A stretch of DNA of 64,000 nt from Actinomycetospora succinea. Its GTDB lineage: Bacteria > Actinomycetota > Actinomycetes > Mycobacteriales > Pseudonocardiaceae. The translations under genes were made by a program, and so were the position numbers. The notes under the pieces are model-generated. The model made no database searches. It saw only the letters and a list, made by a program, of their open reading frames with translations, and was not told the origin of the DNA. Location: contig NZ_SNYO01000005.1 in NCBI RefSeq assembly GCF_004363095.1, positions 124,001 to 188,000 of the forward strand. The letters run 5' to 3'. Numbering within the stretch: the stretch's first letter is position 1; every line of letters begins with the position of its first letter. Positions 53,962 to 62,403 of the stretch are shown piece after piece.

Positions 53962-54798
53962 ATGACGTCACCCCAGGGCACCCCGGCACGCCCGAAGCGC
54001 ACCCGCGTGCACCACCTCCAGGAGATGAAGGCCCGCGGCGAGCGCTGGGCCATGCTCACCGCGTACGACGTGAACACCGCGCGGATCTTCGACGAGGCGG
54101 GGGTCCCCGTCCTCCTCGTCGGCGACTCGGCCGGCAACACCGTGCTCGGCTACGACACGACGGTGCCGGTGACCACCGAGGAGCTGCTGATCCTCACCCG
54201 CGCCGTGGTCCGCGGCGCCCCGCACGCCCTCGTGGTCGCCGACCTCCCGTTCGGGAGCTACCAGGTCTCGGTCGAGCAGGCCGTCGGCACCGCCGTCGAG
54301 TTCATGAAGGCTGGCGGCGCCCACGCGGTGAAGCTGGAGGGCGGCGCGCACTACGCCGACCGCATCAGGGCGATCGTCGACGCCGGCATCCCGGTGATGG
54401 CGCACCTGGGCTTCACCCCGCAGAGCGAGCACGCCCTCGGCGGCTACCGGGTGCAGGGCCGCGGCGAGGACGCCGCCGAGAAGCTCCTCGCCGACGCCCG
54501 CGCCGTCACCGAGGCCGGGGCCTTCGCGGTCGTGCTGGAGATGGTCCCGGCGCACGTGGCCAAGCGGGTCACCGCGGACATCGCCGTCCCGACCGTCGGG
54601 ATCGGCGCGGGCCCGGAGTGCGACGCCCAGGTGCTGGTGTGGACGGACATGGTCGGGCTCTCCGACCCGGCCCGGCGCACCCCGAAGTTCGTCAAGCGCT
54701 ACGCCGACATGGGCTCGGTCCTCGCGGACGCAGCGGGCAGCTACGTCCGCGAGGTGCGCGACGGCGTCTTCCCGGGGCCCGAGCACAGCTTCGACTGA
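53962..54798 (+). CDS. panB: 3-methyl-2-oxobutanoate hydroxymethyltransferase
   Basis: A 278-aa TIM-barrel enzyme for the first committed step of pantothenate synthesis (ketopantoate from 2-oxoisovalerate). Family blocks: [86 protein letters not shown] and [20 protein letters not shown]. All metal and substrate residues seem present. ATG 53962; the orthologue is Rv2225. No panC or panD is nearby. A hairpin that also spans the stop codon of the convergent hydrolase follows. Confidence 0.96.
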   Translation: MTSPQGTPARPKRTRVHHLQEMKARGERWAMLTAYDVNTARIFDEAGVPVLLVGDSAGNTVLGYDTTVPVTTEELLILTRAVVRGAPHALVVADLPFGSYQVSVEQAVGTAVEFMKAGGAHAVKLEGGAHYADRIRAIVDAGIPVMAHLGFTPQSEHALGGYRVQGRGEDAAEKLLADARAVTEAGAFAVVLEMVPAHVAKRVTADIAVPTVGIGAGPECDAQVLVWTDMVGLSDPARRTPKFVKRYADMGSVLADAAGSYVREVRDGVFPGPEHSFD

Positions 54799-54812
54799 TG
54801 GCCTCCGGCCAC

Positions 54813-54852
54813 GTGAGTGATCTGGGTCGCCGGAGCGACCCAGGACACTCAC
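54813..54852. terminator. Bidirectional hairpin, repeat family C, after panB
   Basis: Arms GTGAGTGATCTGGGTCGC (54813-54830) and 54835-54852 pair with two mismatches around CGGA. It includes the stop codon of the convergent hydrolase. A close copy lies at 58904-58943, also between convergent genes. Confidence 0.8.
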
Positions 54853-55673
54853 ATGGCGGCAGCCACCAGCCGCGCCACGGCGGCCGGGTCCTCGAGCGTC
54901 ATGGCGTGCCCGACGCCGGGCAGGGCGACCAGCTCGGCGCCGGGGATCCACGCGGCGAGCGCCGTCGTGGTCTCCTCGTGCGCCTTGGTGGCGGGGCTGT
55001 CCCCGTAGACCAGCGTCGTCGGGGCCGTGACGCGCACGGCGATCGTCTCGTCGATCGGCCACTCCATCGCGGCGACGACCTCGTCGGTGAGGAAGAAGCG
55101 CGAGTCGTGGAACAGCCGGTCCAACGCGTCGCCGCCGAGCCGCTCCCGGACGAGGTCCGCCCAGTGCGGGCCGCAGACGCCGGCCATGAACGTCTCGGTC
55201 GCGCCCCGGATGTCCCCGGCCTGGGCCGCGCCGACGGCCGGTCCGACCGCCGTGCGCACGAGCTCCTCCGCCGACGGCCCGGCCGGGCTGGGCGCCGGCT
55301 CGAGCAGCACGAGACGTTCGACGGCCTCGGGCGCGTCGATCGCGCCCTGCAGCGCCATGCTGGCGCTCGACGAGTGCCCGACCCAGGTGGCCCGGTCGAT
55401 CCCGATCTCGCGGAGCAGGGTGCGGGCGTGCCGGGCGTGGTCGGCGAAGGTCACGTGGCCCTCGGGCGTCGAGCTCCCGCCGTAGCCGGCGCGCTGGATC
55501 TCGACGAGGCGCACCCCGTCGAGGGCGGGTTCGTGGAACACCGGGGAGAACCACTCCCCGAAGCCCCCGGCGTGCATGAGCAGGACCGGCGCGCCGGTGC
55601 CCCGCTCGCGGTAGCTCAGTCGGACGTCGCCGACGTCGACGGTGCCCGTGGTGATGTTCTCGGTGGTGGTCAT
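54849..55673 (-). CDS. Alpha/beta hydrolase
   Basis: A 274-aa alpha/beta-hydrolase of the haloperoxidase/lipolytic type. The nucleophile is in WVGHSSSASMALQGA, the acid probably in LVYGDSPATKAHEET and the His in LPGVGHAMTLEDPA. The oxyanion region is LLMHAGGFGEWF. Substrate unknown. ATG 55673 gives a short Thr-rich lead (MTTTENITTGTVDVGDV). It follows the LuxR/AAA regulator gene (62 bp downstream on the same strand) and could be co-transcribed with it and regulated by it; this is inference from spacing. Its stop codon lies within the family C hairpin. Confidence 0.9.
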   Translation of the reverse strand: MTTTENITTGTVDVGDVRLSYRERGTGAPVLLMHAGGFGEWFSPVFHEPALDGVRLVEIQRAGYGGSSTPEGHVTFADHARHARTLLREIGIDRATWVGHSSSASMALQGAIDAPEAVERLVLLEPAPSPAGPSAEELVRTAVGPAVGAAQAGDIRGATETFMAGVCGPHWADLVRERLGGDALDRLFHDSRFFLTDEVVAAMEWPIDETIAVRVTAPTTLVYGDSPATKAHEETTTALAAWIPGAELVALPGVGHAMTLEDPAAVARLVAAAM

Positions 55674-55735
55674 GTCCGGAACGGTGCCGTGCGGACGGCG
55701 TGACCGACTCCGTGCGGCACACGGATCCAGCCGGC

Positions 55736-58552
55736 TCAGCCCGGGAGCCGTCTCCGCAAGTCACCCCGGCTCGCCGCGCCGGTCTTGGCGAGCAGGTTGC
55801 CGACGTGGGTCTCGACGGTGCGCCGGGACAGGACCAGGCGGGCGGCGATCTCCGGGTTCGCGAGGCCTTCGCCGACCAGACGCAGCACCTCCATCTCGCG
55901 CCCGGTGACGCCGAGCGCGCGCAGGTCCGGCGGGACGTCCGTGGTGTCCCGCTGCGGGCGCGGGACCACCGCCCCGAGCGCGCGCAGGCGCTCGCGGCAC
56001 CACCCCGAGAACCGCACCTCGTCCGTGCCGGCCGCCCAGGCCAGCGCCTCGTGCAGGACGGGGACGGGGTCGCCGAGGACGCTGTGCTCGAGCAGATAGC
56101 AGCGCAGCAGGTGCCGGAAGAACGGCCGGTGGCGCAGCAGCGCGTCCCCGGCGGCGAGGTCCGGGCCGGGGTCCCCGCCCTCCTCCGCGGCGGCGATCGC
56201 GTCGCAGAAGTGCAGCGCCGCGCGGTTGAGGCTCTGGACCAGCACGTCGGAGCCCCGCAGCTCCTCGCGGGGACCGGCGTCGTGGGGCGCGGTGGCCGTC
56301 CGCAGCAGCGCCCGCTCGCCCCACGACGGCGTCGGGTTCGCGCCCTCCGCGCGGCGCAGGACGTCGATGGCCTCGTCGTAGGCCGGCAGGGCACCGGGGG
56401 TGTCGCCGGCGAGCCACCGGTCGTGGGCCCGGGCGAGGGCGCCGGCGCTCTCGACGTGCACGGGGTTCGCCGAGAGCGCCGTCGCCTCCGCCAGGAGCCC
56501 CTCGACCTCGTCGACGCGGCCCTCGAACACCCGTCCGCGGGCCACGAAGCCCAGCGCGTGCCCCTGCGGACCGCGCAGCCCGAGACGGCGGGCCCGCTCC
56601 GCGCACCGCTCGCCCTGCACCGCGCCCGCGACCGGCCCCACGCGCCCGTTGTCGACCGCCACCAGCTGCAGCTCGAGCATCACCGCGGTGCCGACCATGC
56701 CCGCCTCCATCGCGAGCTCCCGGGCCCGGCGCAGGGACCCGCCGTCACCGGTGCCGAACAGGTCGGCCACGCCGAGCTCGGAGAGCGCGCGGATGCGCCA
56801 CGCCGTCAGGCCCTCCTGCTCGGCGATCTGCGCGGCGCGGCGGAACGCGGCGGCCGACCGCTCCGGGTCCGCGCGGCGCCGGGCCCGCCCGACGACCTCC
56901 AGGGCCTCGCAGGCGGCCTCCGGGTGGTCCGTGGTCTCGACCGCGGGCTCGGCGAGCCGCAGCGCCTCGGTGACCTCGCCCAGGCCGAGCGCGACGTGCG
57001 CGGCGAGCGCGAGCACGCGCGGGTCGGCGTCGTCGCCGGCGCGGGCGAGGAAGCCGCGGGCCTCGTCGAACCGTTCGGCCGCCACGCACGCGCGGGCCAG
57101 GGCCGTGGCGAGCGGGATGCGCCACGGCCCCGCGGCGCCGAGCAGCGGCTCGCCCACCGCCAGCGCCTCGTCGGTACGCGCCGCGAGGGCGAGCACCTCG
57201 ACGCGCTCGAGCGCGACCGGCACGCGGTGGGCGTCGCCCGCGAGCGCCGTGGCCTGCTCGAGGACGGCGAGGGCGGCGGCGGGCGCGCCGGCCGCCCGGT
57301 GCTCGCGGGCGTGCCGCAGCAGGAGGGCGGCCGCGCGGTCGGGGTCGCCGCCGCGGGCGTGCAGCTCGGCGACCCGGGCGAGCGACGGGCCGGCGAGGTC
57401 GGGGCGGTCGAGCGCCTGCGCGGCCCGGGCGGCGAGCACCGCGCGCTCCGGGCCGGTGAGCCCGGCGAGGACCGCGTCCTGGGTCAGCGCGTGGCGCCAG
57501 CGCAGGGCGCCGTCGGCCCCGGCGACGAGCAGGCGCGCGTCGACGGCGCGCCGCAACGCCCCCGCGGCCGTGGCGGCGTCGACCGCCGCGGCGGTGGGCA
57601 GCAGGTCCCACGGCAGGTCGCGGCCGAGCAGGGCCGCCACCCGCACGACGTCCCGGTCGGCGGGCTCGAGGGCGGCGACGCGGTCGGCGACGGCGTCCGC
57701 GAACGCCTCGGGCACCTCGGTCGGCAGCGGGCCCGCCGGCTCCCAGTGACCGTCCCGCCACGCGATCGCGCCCGACTCCGCGAGGCGGGCGGCCAGCTCC
57801 TCCACGAGCAGCGGCAGGCCCTCGGCCGCGCCGACGACGTGCTCGCGGACCGCGGGCGCCATCGCGTCGCCGACGACCGCCTCCGCCAGGCGCGCGGCGG
57901 CGTCGTCGGCGAGGCGGCCCAGCTCGACCGCCGCGACCCCCTTCGCCCGGCGCAGCGGCGCGAGCCCCGCGGGCGGGTGCTCGTCGGAGCGCATCGAGCC
58001 GAGCACCCGGACCCCGGTGCCGTCGAGGCGGCCGGCGAGGTACTCGAGGACGGCGAGGGTGTCGCGGTCGGCCCAGTGCAGGTCGTCGAGCACCACGACC
58101 GCGCGGCCCTCCCCCGCGATCACCCCCAGGAGCTCGCCGACCGCCTCGCCGAGGACCAGGACGGGGTCGACGAGATGGGGCCCGGCGCCGGGCGTGCCCG
58201 CGGTCCACGCCGGCAGGAGGCGGGCGAGCACGGGAGCGAAGGCCGCGACGCGCTCGTCGCGCGCGAGCGCCGGGTCGGCGGCCGGGGCGAGCGCCTCCGC
58301 GAGCGGACGGAAGGCGCCGCCGCCGGGGACGGCGTGGCCGCGCAGGACGCGTGCGCCGGACCGTCCGGCCCGGTCGGCGACCTCGTCGAGCAACCGGGTC
58401 TTCCCGCTGCCGGCCTCCCCGGCGAGCAGCGTGACCCCGCCGCCGTCCGCCAGCGCCGCGGCCACCAGCGCGCCGAGCTCGTCGTCGCGCCCGACGAGTG
58501 GTGCGCTCCCCGGACCTGCCTGCACCGGGTCAGCGTGGGTAACCGGCCCCAT
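55736..58552 (-). CDS. LuxR-family AAA ATPase transcriptional regulator (LAL type)
   Basis: A large regulator of about 938 aa. N-terminal STAND/AAA domain: LVGRDDELGALV, Walker A LLAGEAGSGKTRLLDE, Walker B VVVLDDLHWADRDTL, GLPLLVEELAARLAE. A long TPR-like helical middle (about residues 370-860) follows. The C-terminal LuxR helix-turn-helix is LGVTGREMEVLRLVGEGLANPEIAARLVLSRRTVETHVGNLLAKTG (in parts). Such proteins respond to ligands and activate linked genes, often catabolic or secondary-metabolic. The start is uncertain: ATG 58552 overlaps the divergent DUF3140 ATG, and GTG near 58528 (VQAGPGSAPLVGRD) is possible. The divergent overlap means promoters for each gene lie inside the other. Confidence 0.9.
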   Translation of the reverse strand: MGPVTHADPVQAGPGSAPLVGRDDELGALVAAALADGGGVTLLAGEAGSGKTRLLDEVADRAGRSGARVLRGHAVPGGGAFRPLAEALAPAADPALARDERVAAFAPVLARLLPAWTAGTPGAGPHLVDPVLVLGEAVGELLGVIAGEGRAVVVLDDLHWADRDTLAVLEYLAGRLDGTGVRVLGSMRSDEHPPAGLAPLRRAKGVAAVELGRLADDAAARLAEAVVGDAMAPAVREHVVGAAEGLPLLVEELAARLAESGAIAWRDGHWEPAGPLPTEVPEAFADAVADRVAALEPADRDVVRVAALLGRDLPWDLLPTAAAVDAATAAGALRRAVDARLLVAGADGALRWRHALTQDAVLAGLTGPERAVLAARAAQALDRPDLAGPSLARVAELHARGGDPDRAAALLLRHAREHRAAGAPAAALAVLEQATALAGDAHRVPVALERVEVLALAARTDEALAVGEPLLGAAGPWRIPLATALARACVAAERFDEARGFLARAGDDADPRVLALAAHVALGLGEVTEALRLAEPAVETTDHPEAACEALEVVGRARRRADPERSAAAFRRAAQIAEQEGLTAWRIRALSELGVADLFGTGDGGSLRRARELAMEAGMVGTAVMLELQLVAVDNGRVGPVAGAVQGERCAERARRLGLRGPQGHALGFVARGRVFEGRVDEVEGLLAEATALSANPVHVESAGALARAHDRWLAGDTPGALPAYDEAIDVLRRAEGANPTPSWGERALLRTATAPHDAGPREELRGSDVLVQSLNRAALHFCDAIAAAEEGGDPGPDLAAGDALLRHRPFFRHLLRCYLLEHSVLGDPVPVLHEALAWAAGTDEVRFSGWCRERLRALGAVVPRPQRDTTDVPPDLRALGVTGREMEVLRLVGEGLANPEIAARLVLSRRTVETHVGNLLAKTGAASRGDLRRRLPG

Positions 58553-58889
58553 GGCCGACAAGAGCACCGATCAGATCCGCTCCGAGTTCGACGACGTCGT
58601 CAACATGGGCTCGAAGGAGCTGGAGGACTGGCTGGGCACCGACGAGTCGCGGTCGGTGGGGCAGTCGTCGGGCGAAGGCGAGGAGTCGACCGGCCACTAC
58701 ATGGGCCGGCGCATCGTCGAGATCCTGGAGAAGAACAAGGGCGACCTCGACGACGACGACCTCGCCGCCATGAAGAAGGTCCACGGCTACGTCGAGCGGC
58801 ACCTCCAGCAGAAGCCCTCGAAGGAGGAGCTGAAGACCTCGACGTGGCGCTACTCGCTCATGAACTGGGGCCACGACCCCCTGAAGTGA
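58551..58889 (+). CDS. DUF3140 family protein
   Basis: A 112-aa hydrophilic protein of the DUF3140 family: IRSEFDDVVNMGSKELEDWL, STGHYMGRRIVEILEKNK, DLDDDDLAAMKKVHGYVERHL and STWRYSLMNWGHDPLK. Family members occur in many actinobacteria and fungi, with no known role; a DNA-binding or histone-like activity has been suggested for similar small proteins but cannot be judged here. ATG 58551 overlaps the divergent LuxR gene's ATG within CATGG. A family C hairpin follows 14 bp after the stop. Confidence 0.88.
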   Translation: MADKSTDQIRSEFDDVVNMGSKELEDWLGTDESRSVGQSSGEGEESTGHYMGRRIVEILEKNKGDLDDDDLAAMKKVHGYVERHLQQKPSKEELKTSTWRYSLMNWGHDPLK

Positions 58890-58903
58890 GGGCCTGCGGC
58901 CTC

Positions 58904-58943
58904 GTGAGTGATCTGGGTCGCCGTGACGACCCGGATCACTCAC
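58904..58943. terminator. Bidirectional hairpin, repeat family C, after DUF3140
   Basis: A 17-bp stem: GTGAGTGATCTGGGTCG (58904-58920) with 58927-58943, one mismatch, loop CCGTGA. It lies between the convergent DUF3140 and F420 reductase genes. The sequence around it (GGCCTGCGGCC before, CATGGCGTCAGCC after) also resembles the copy at 54813-54852. Confidence 0.88.
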
Positions 58944-58949
58944 ATGGCG

Positions 58950-59651
58950 TCAGCCATCCAGGTCGGTGATCTTGATGCCGGCGTGCACCTTGTAGCGGCG
59001 GTTGATCGCGATGAGGTTCGCGGTCAGGCATTCCACCTGGTAGGCGTTGCGCAGCCGCCCGCCGTAGACGCCGCGGACGCCGGGGATGACGTCGGCGAGG
59101 GCGCGCACGACGTCGGTGGCCTCGCGGTCGTCGCCGAGCACGAGCACGTCGCAGTCGACCTGCGGCTGCTCGAGGTCGGCGAGCAGGACCGCCGAGACGT
59201 TGTGGAACGCCGCGGTCACCCGGGTCTCGGGCAGGAGCTGCTCGGCCTGCTGCGCGACGCTGCCCTCCTCGACGGGCAGCGGGTACGGGCCCTTCTTGTC
59301 GAACCCGATCGGGTTGACGCAGTCGATCAGGATCTTGCCCTTGAGCGGCTCGGCGAGGGCCGTGAGCGTCTCGGCGTGCGACTCCCACGGGATCGCGGCG
59401 AGCACGATGTCGGCCTCGGCCGCGCAGGTGGCGTTGTCGGTGCCGCGGACGTGGTCGACGCCGGTGGCGCTGCAGTACTCCTGCGCGGAGTTCTCGGCGC
59501 GCTCGGCGGCGCGCGAGCCGATGATCACCTTGATGCCGGCGGCGGCCCAGCGCAGCGCCAGCCCCTTGCCCTGGTTGCCGGTGCCGCCCAGGACCCCGAC
59601 CGTCCACGCGGTCGGGTCGATGGGCTGTTCCGACGAGGACGGTGCACTCAC
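58950..59651 (-). CDS. npdG: NADPH-dependent F420 reductase
   Basis: A 233-aa F420H2:NADP oxidoreductase that reduces F420 with NADPH, or the reverse. The NADP loop is VGVLGGTGNQGKGLALRWA, followed by VIIGSRAAERAENSAQ and VLAAIPWESHAETLTAL, DCVNPIGFDKKGPY, and the F420-side region VTAAFHNVSAVLLADLEQPQVDCDVLVLG (in parts). Size and motifs fit the family closely. It supplies reduced F420 for enzymes such as the two luciferase-like proteins at 36.4-38.3 kb. ATG 59651. It lies 50 bp downstream of the next hydrolase gene on the same strand, so the two may be co-transcribed. Confidence 0.94.
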   Translation of the reverse strand: MSAPSSSEQPIDPTAWTVGVLGGTGNQGKGLALRWAAAGIKVIIGSRAAERAENSAQEYCSATGVDHVRGTDNATCAAEADIVLAAIPWESHAETLTALAEPLKGKILIDCVNPIGFDKKGPYPLPVEEGSVAQQAEQLLPETRVTAAFHNVSAVLLADLEQPQVDCDVLVLGDDREATDVVRALADVIPGVRGVYGGRLRNAYQVECLTANLIAINRRYKVHAGIKITDLDG

Positions 59652-59701
59652 GGGGTCGCTCCCTGGCGCGGACGGTCAGATCGGACCGGTTCCTACCACG
59701 G

Positions 59702-60652
59702 TCAGCGGGCGATCAGCTCGGCGAGCTCGGCGTGCAGCGCGCTCACCGCGGCGTCGGCGGCGGGCACCGCGGCGGTGAACGCGTAGAACCCGTGCACCAG
59801 CGCCGGGTGCTCCCGCCGGCGAGCGTCCACCTCGGCGGCGACGAGGGCGTCGGCGAACGCGTGCCCCGCGTCACGCAGGGGGTCGTAGCCGGCCGTGGCC
59901 ACGATCGTCGGCGGGAACCCGGCCAGCGACGGCGCCCGCAGCGGCGAGAGCCGGACGTCGCCGCGCGGGTCGTGGCCCGCGAGGTAGTGCTTCGAGCAGG
60001 CCTTCACGTCGGCGGCCGTGAGCCAGTGGCCCTCGGCGTTCTCGGCCACCGAGGGGTAGCGGCCCTCGAAGTCCGGCGGCGGGTAGACGAGCAGGCTGGC
60101 GGCCGGCGGTCGTCCCTCGTCGCGCAGGGTCAGGGCGGTGACGGCCGCGAGGTTGGCGCCGGCGCTGTCGCCGACGAGGGCGTACCGGGCGCCGTCCGCG
60201 GTGAGCGCCCGCACGGCGGCGAGCGTGTCCTCGAGCGGCCCCGGGAACGGGTGCTCGGGCGCGGGCCGGTAGTCGACGGCGGTGACGACGGCGCCGAGGT
60301 CGTCGGCGAGCCGGGCGGCCACCGTGTCGTAGGCGTCGCCGTCCCCGAGCACCCAGCCGCCCCCGTGGACGAACACGACGACGGCGTCGGTCGCCGGGGC
60401 CGACGGGCGGTGCACCCGGACCGGGACCCCGCCGGCCTCGCCCAGCTCCGGCGCGCGGGGCGGGAGGCCCGCGGCGTCGATCATCTGGGCGGCGAAGCGG
60501 GCGCGCGCCGCGGCGACGCCGTCGGTCGTCCCGGGCGTCGTGCCGGCGAACATCGCGGGCTCCTCGGCCCACCGGTCGAGCAGCGCGCGCACGTCCGCAT
60601 CGAGGGGTGCGCGGAGCGTGTCCGCGTCGTCGCCGTCGGGTACGCCGTTCAT
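59702..60652 (-). CDS. Hormone-sensitive-lipase-type alpha/beta hydrolase
   Basis: A 316-aa esterase of family IV. The oxyanion motif is VVVFVHGGGWVLGDGDAY and the nucleophile motif YALVGDSAGANLAAV; the acid and base are probably in ATAGYDPLRDAGHAFADAL and HPALVHGFYAFTA. Substrates are short esters in general; nothing specific can be inferred. ATG 60652 is preferred to GTG 60661 because AGGGTGA lies 6 nt upstream. It precedes npdG on the same strand. The 270 bp to the next gene (60653-60923) show no gene. Confidence 0.9.
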   Translation of the reverse strand: MNGVPDGDDADTLRAPLDADVRALLDRWAEEPAMFAGTTPGTTDGVAAARARFAAQMIDAAGLPPRAPELGEAGGVPVRVHRPSAPATDAVVVFVHGGGWVLGDGDAYDTVAARLADDLGAVVTAVDYRPAPEHPFPGPLEDTLAAVRALTADGARYALVGDSAGANLAAVTALTLRDEGRPPAASLLVYPPPDFEGRYPSVAENAEGHWLTAADVKACSKHYLAGHDPRGDVRLSPLRAPSLAGFPPTIVATAGYDPLRDAGHAFADALVAAEVDARRREHPALVHGFYAFTAAVPAADAAVSALHAELAELIAR

Positions 60653-60923
60653 CGTTGTCACCCTAGGATGCGGCCGAGGTTCACCTACTCAGGGCACTGC
60701 CGCCATCCGGGTGACGCGAGGATGATGGAAGGCGACGACGGGGACCCGCCGTTGCCGAATCGATACACAACGGCGGGGAACCTTCCGGGCCGCACAGGCG
60801 TCATCCCGGTGTCGATCCCCGCGACGCCTCCGGAGCTCTCCGGCCCACCCGGCCGCGAGCCCCGGCGCGGCTCCCCGACGCGCCCCGCTGGACCCTCACG
60901 ACCCCGAAGGACCGACGCTCGCG

Positions 60924-61229
60924 ATGGCTCTCCCCTGGCCGAACACCGCCCCGACCCTCCCCCGCCCCGTCCCCACGGCGCCGCGCCCGGCGCCCGCCGG
61001 CGTCGTGGGCCGCGTCAGCTCCGCCGCGCGCCGGAGCCCGCGCCTCGCCCGCCTCGGCGCGTTCGCGACGAACCCGCTGACGGCGCTCGTCGTGATGCTC
61101 CTCGGCCTCGCGCTGCTGTTCGTCGTGCCGCTGGTCGGGCTGCCCTTCGTGGCCGTCGTCGTGCTGCCGGCGGTCATCTACCACCTGCGCCCCGAGCACC
61201 GCACCGCGCTGCGTCGCCCCCTGGGCTGA
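60924..61229 (+). CDS. Small membrane protein, function unknown
   Basis: A 101-aa protein, not recognised. The first 45 residues are Pro/Ala/Arg-rich (TAPTLPRPVPTAPRPAPAG) and end with a basic segment (SAARRSPRLARLGAF). Two hydrophobic helices follow (LTALVVMLLGLALLFVVPLVG and LPFVAVVVLPAVIYHL, nearly continuous), then a basic tail RPEHRTALRRPLG. The helix pair is convincing as protein; no ribosome binding site stands out. A strong hairpin follows 21 bp after the stop, which supports it as a real transcript. Confidence 0.65.
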   Translation: MALPWPNTAPTLPRPVPTAPRPAPAGVVGRVSSAARRSPRLARLGAFATNPLTALVVMLLGLALLFVVPLVGLPFVAVVVLPAVIYHLRPEHRTALRRPLG

Positions 61230-61250
61230 CCGGCACACACGGGTCCCGCA

Positions 61251-61290
61251 CCGACGGCCCCGCCCCCCGCGAGGGGAGCGGGGCCGTCGG
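61251..61290. terminator. Bidirectional hairpin
   Basis: A 12-bp perfect outer stem CCGACGGCCCCG (61251-61262) with 61279-61290, and an inner C-rich/G-rich arm (CCCC with GGGG). It sits between convergent genes and can end both transcripts. Confidence 0.88.
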
Positions 61291-61345
61291 CCATTCTTGG
61301 GGAGCCGCCGGGGAGCCCGCCGGGGAGCCGCCGGAGAGCTCGGGC

Positions 61346-62083
61346 TCAGCCGCCGCCGGACGGGGTCGTGGTCCCGCCCGTCGGCTCGGGCGACGACGAG
61401 GACGGCGACTCGCTCGGGGGTTCGGGCGACGACGAGGGCGACTCGCTCGGGGTCTCGCTCGGGGTCTCGCTCGGAGTCCCGGACGACGTCGGGGTGCTCG
61501 ACGGCGTGGACGCGGGGGGCGAGCTCGTGCCGGACGACCCGGTCGAGGTGGTCGGGCGTCCGGTCGAGGTCCCCGGCGAGGCCGGCCGGCCGGCCCCGCG
61601 GGCCGGGGGCGCCGCGCGCGGGCCGGGGTCGGGAGCGACGGCGACCAGCCCAGGTGCCGGACCGGTCGGCGCCGGACCCGTCGGCGCCGGACCCCCGGGC
61701 GCCGGGGCGGCGGCGGGCGACGGCAACGGCTGCTGGTCCGCGCGCAGGGCGAGGTCGGCGACGGTCGGGGCGATCGTCGTGGAGGACGGGAGCGCGGGCC
61801 CGGCCGCCGCCGGCGCGACGGCCCAGGGCAGCGGGGTGTCCCGCTCGGCGACCGCGCCGGGCATCCCGAGAGCGGTCGAGGCCTGGGTGGTCGTCTGGTA
61901 CACCGCCGTCGTCAGCGAGGCCGCGCCCATGATCCCGACGCCCAGGCCGGCCGCGACCCGAAAGAGCCGGGCCCGACGCTCGGCCCGCGGGAGCGGCGGC
62001 GGGTCGCAGGGGGTCTCGGGGACGGGCTGCGGGGCCTGCGCGGTCTCCCCGGTCACGGCCGAGGTGGGCTCCCACAGGCTCAC
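61346..62083 (-). CDS. Pro/Ser/Thr-rich membrane protein, function unknown
   Basis: A 245-aa protein, not recognised. After a 40-residue polar lead it has one hydrophobic segment (LFRVAAGLGVGIMGAASLTTAVYQ), then a long low-complexity region rich in Pro, Ala, Ser, Thr and Gly with short repeats (PTGPAPTGPAP; SETPSETPSESPSSSPEPP). The tail is probably outside the membrane and could be glycosylated; this is inference. GTG 62083 has GAGGAGAG 6 nt upstream. The repeated codon pattern in the tail suggests slippage-prone DNA. Convergent with the small membrane protein gene across a hairpin. Confidence 0.7.
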   Translation of the reverse strand: MSLWEPTSAVTGETAQAPQPVPETPCDPPPLPRAERRARLFRVAAGLGVGIMGAASLTTAVYQTTTQASTALGMPGAVAERDTPLPWAVAPAAAGPALPSSTTIAPTVADLALRADQQPLPSPAAAPAPGGPAPTGPAPTGPAPGLVAVAPDPGPRAAPPARGAGRPASPGTSTGRPTTSTGSSGTSSPPASTPSSTPTSSGTPSETPSETPSESPSSSPEPPSESPSSSSPEPTGGTTTPSGGG

Positions 62084-62403
62084 GGCGCGTTCTCTCCTCG
62101 TCCTCGGCGACCTCGACGTGCTGCACCCCCCACCACGGGCCGGGGGTGCGCCACGCCGCCCCGGGCGAAGATCCCGGGGCGGCGCCACCCGGTCCAACGC
62201 GCCGGTCGTGTGACGGTGGTTCTGACGATCGGGCGGACCCGTCGCGGCCCGGACGGCGCAACGGGCTGCGCCCCGGATCGAGGCCGGAGCTGCGGGAACG
62301 CCGTCGGACACCCGATCCGGGAGTCACCCGGAGTGAGGATGCGTCACGACGCGTGAGTGACGGCGTGGCGTCGCGGCGGCTCGGACGGCCCTAACATCGG
62401 CGC
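62084..62403. other. 320-bp divergent intergenic region
   Basis: Lies between two divergent starts and should hold both promoters. No open frame with a ribosome binding site is supported, and I see no clear operator, riboswitch or repeat of the families described elsewhere in the window. Confidence 0.6.

Noticed and set aside
55700..58969. 1089-aa open frame on the plus strand over the LuxR/AAA gene
   Set aside because: Antisense shadow of a gene with clear Walker and LuxR motifs.
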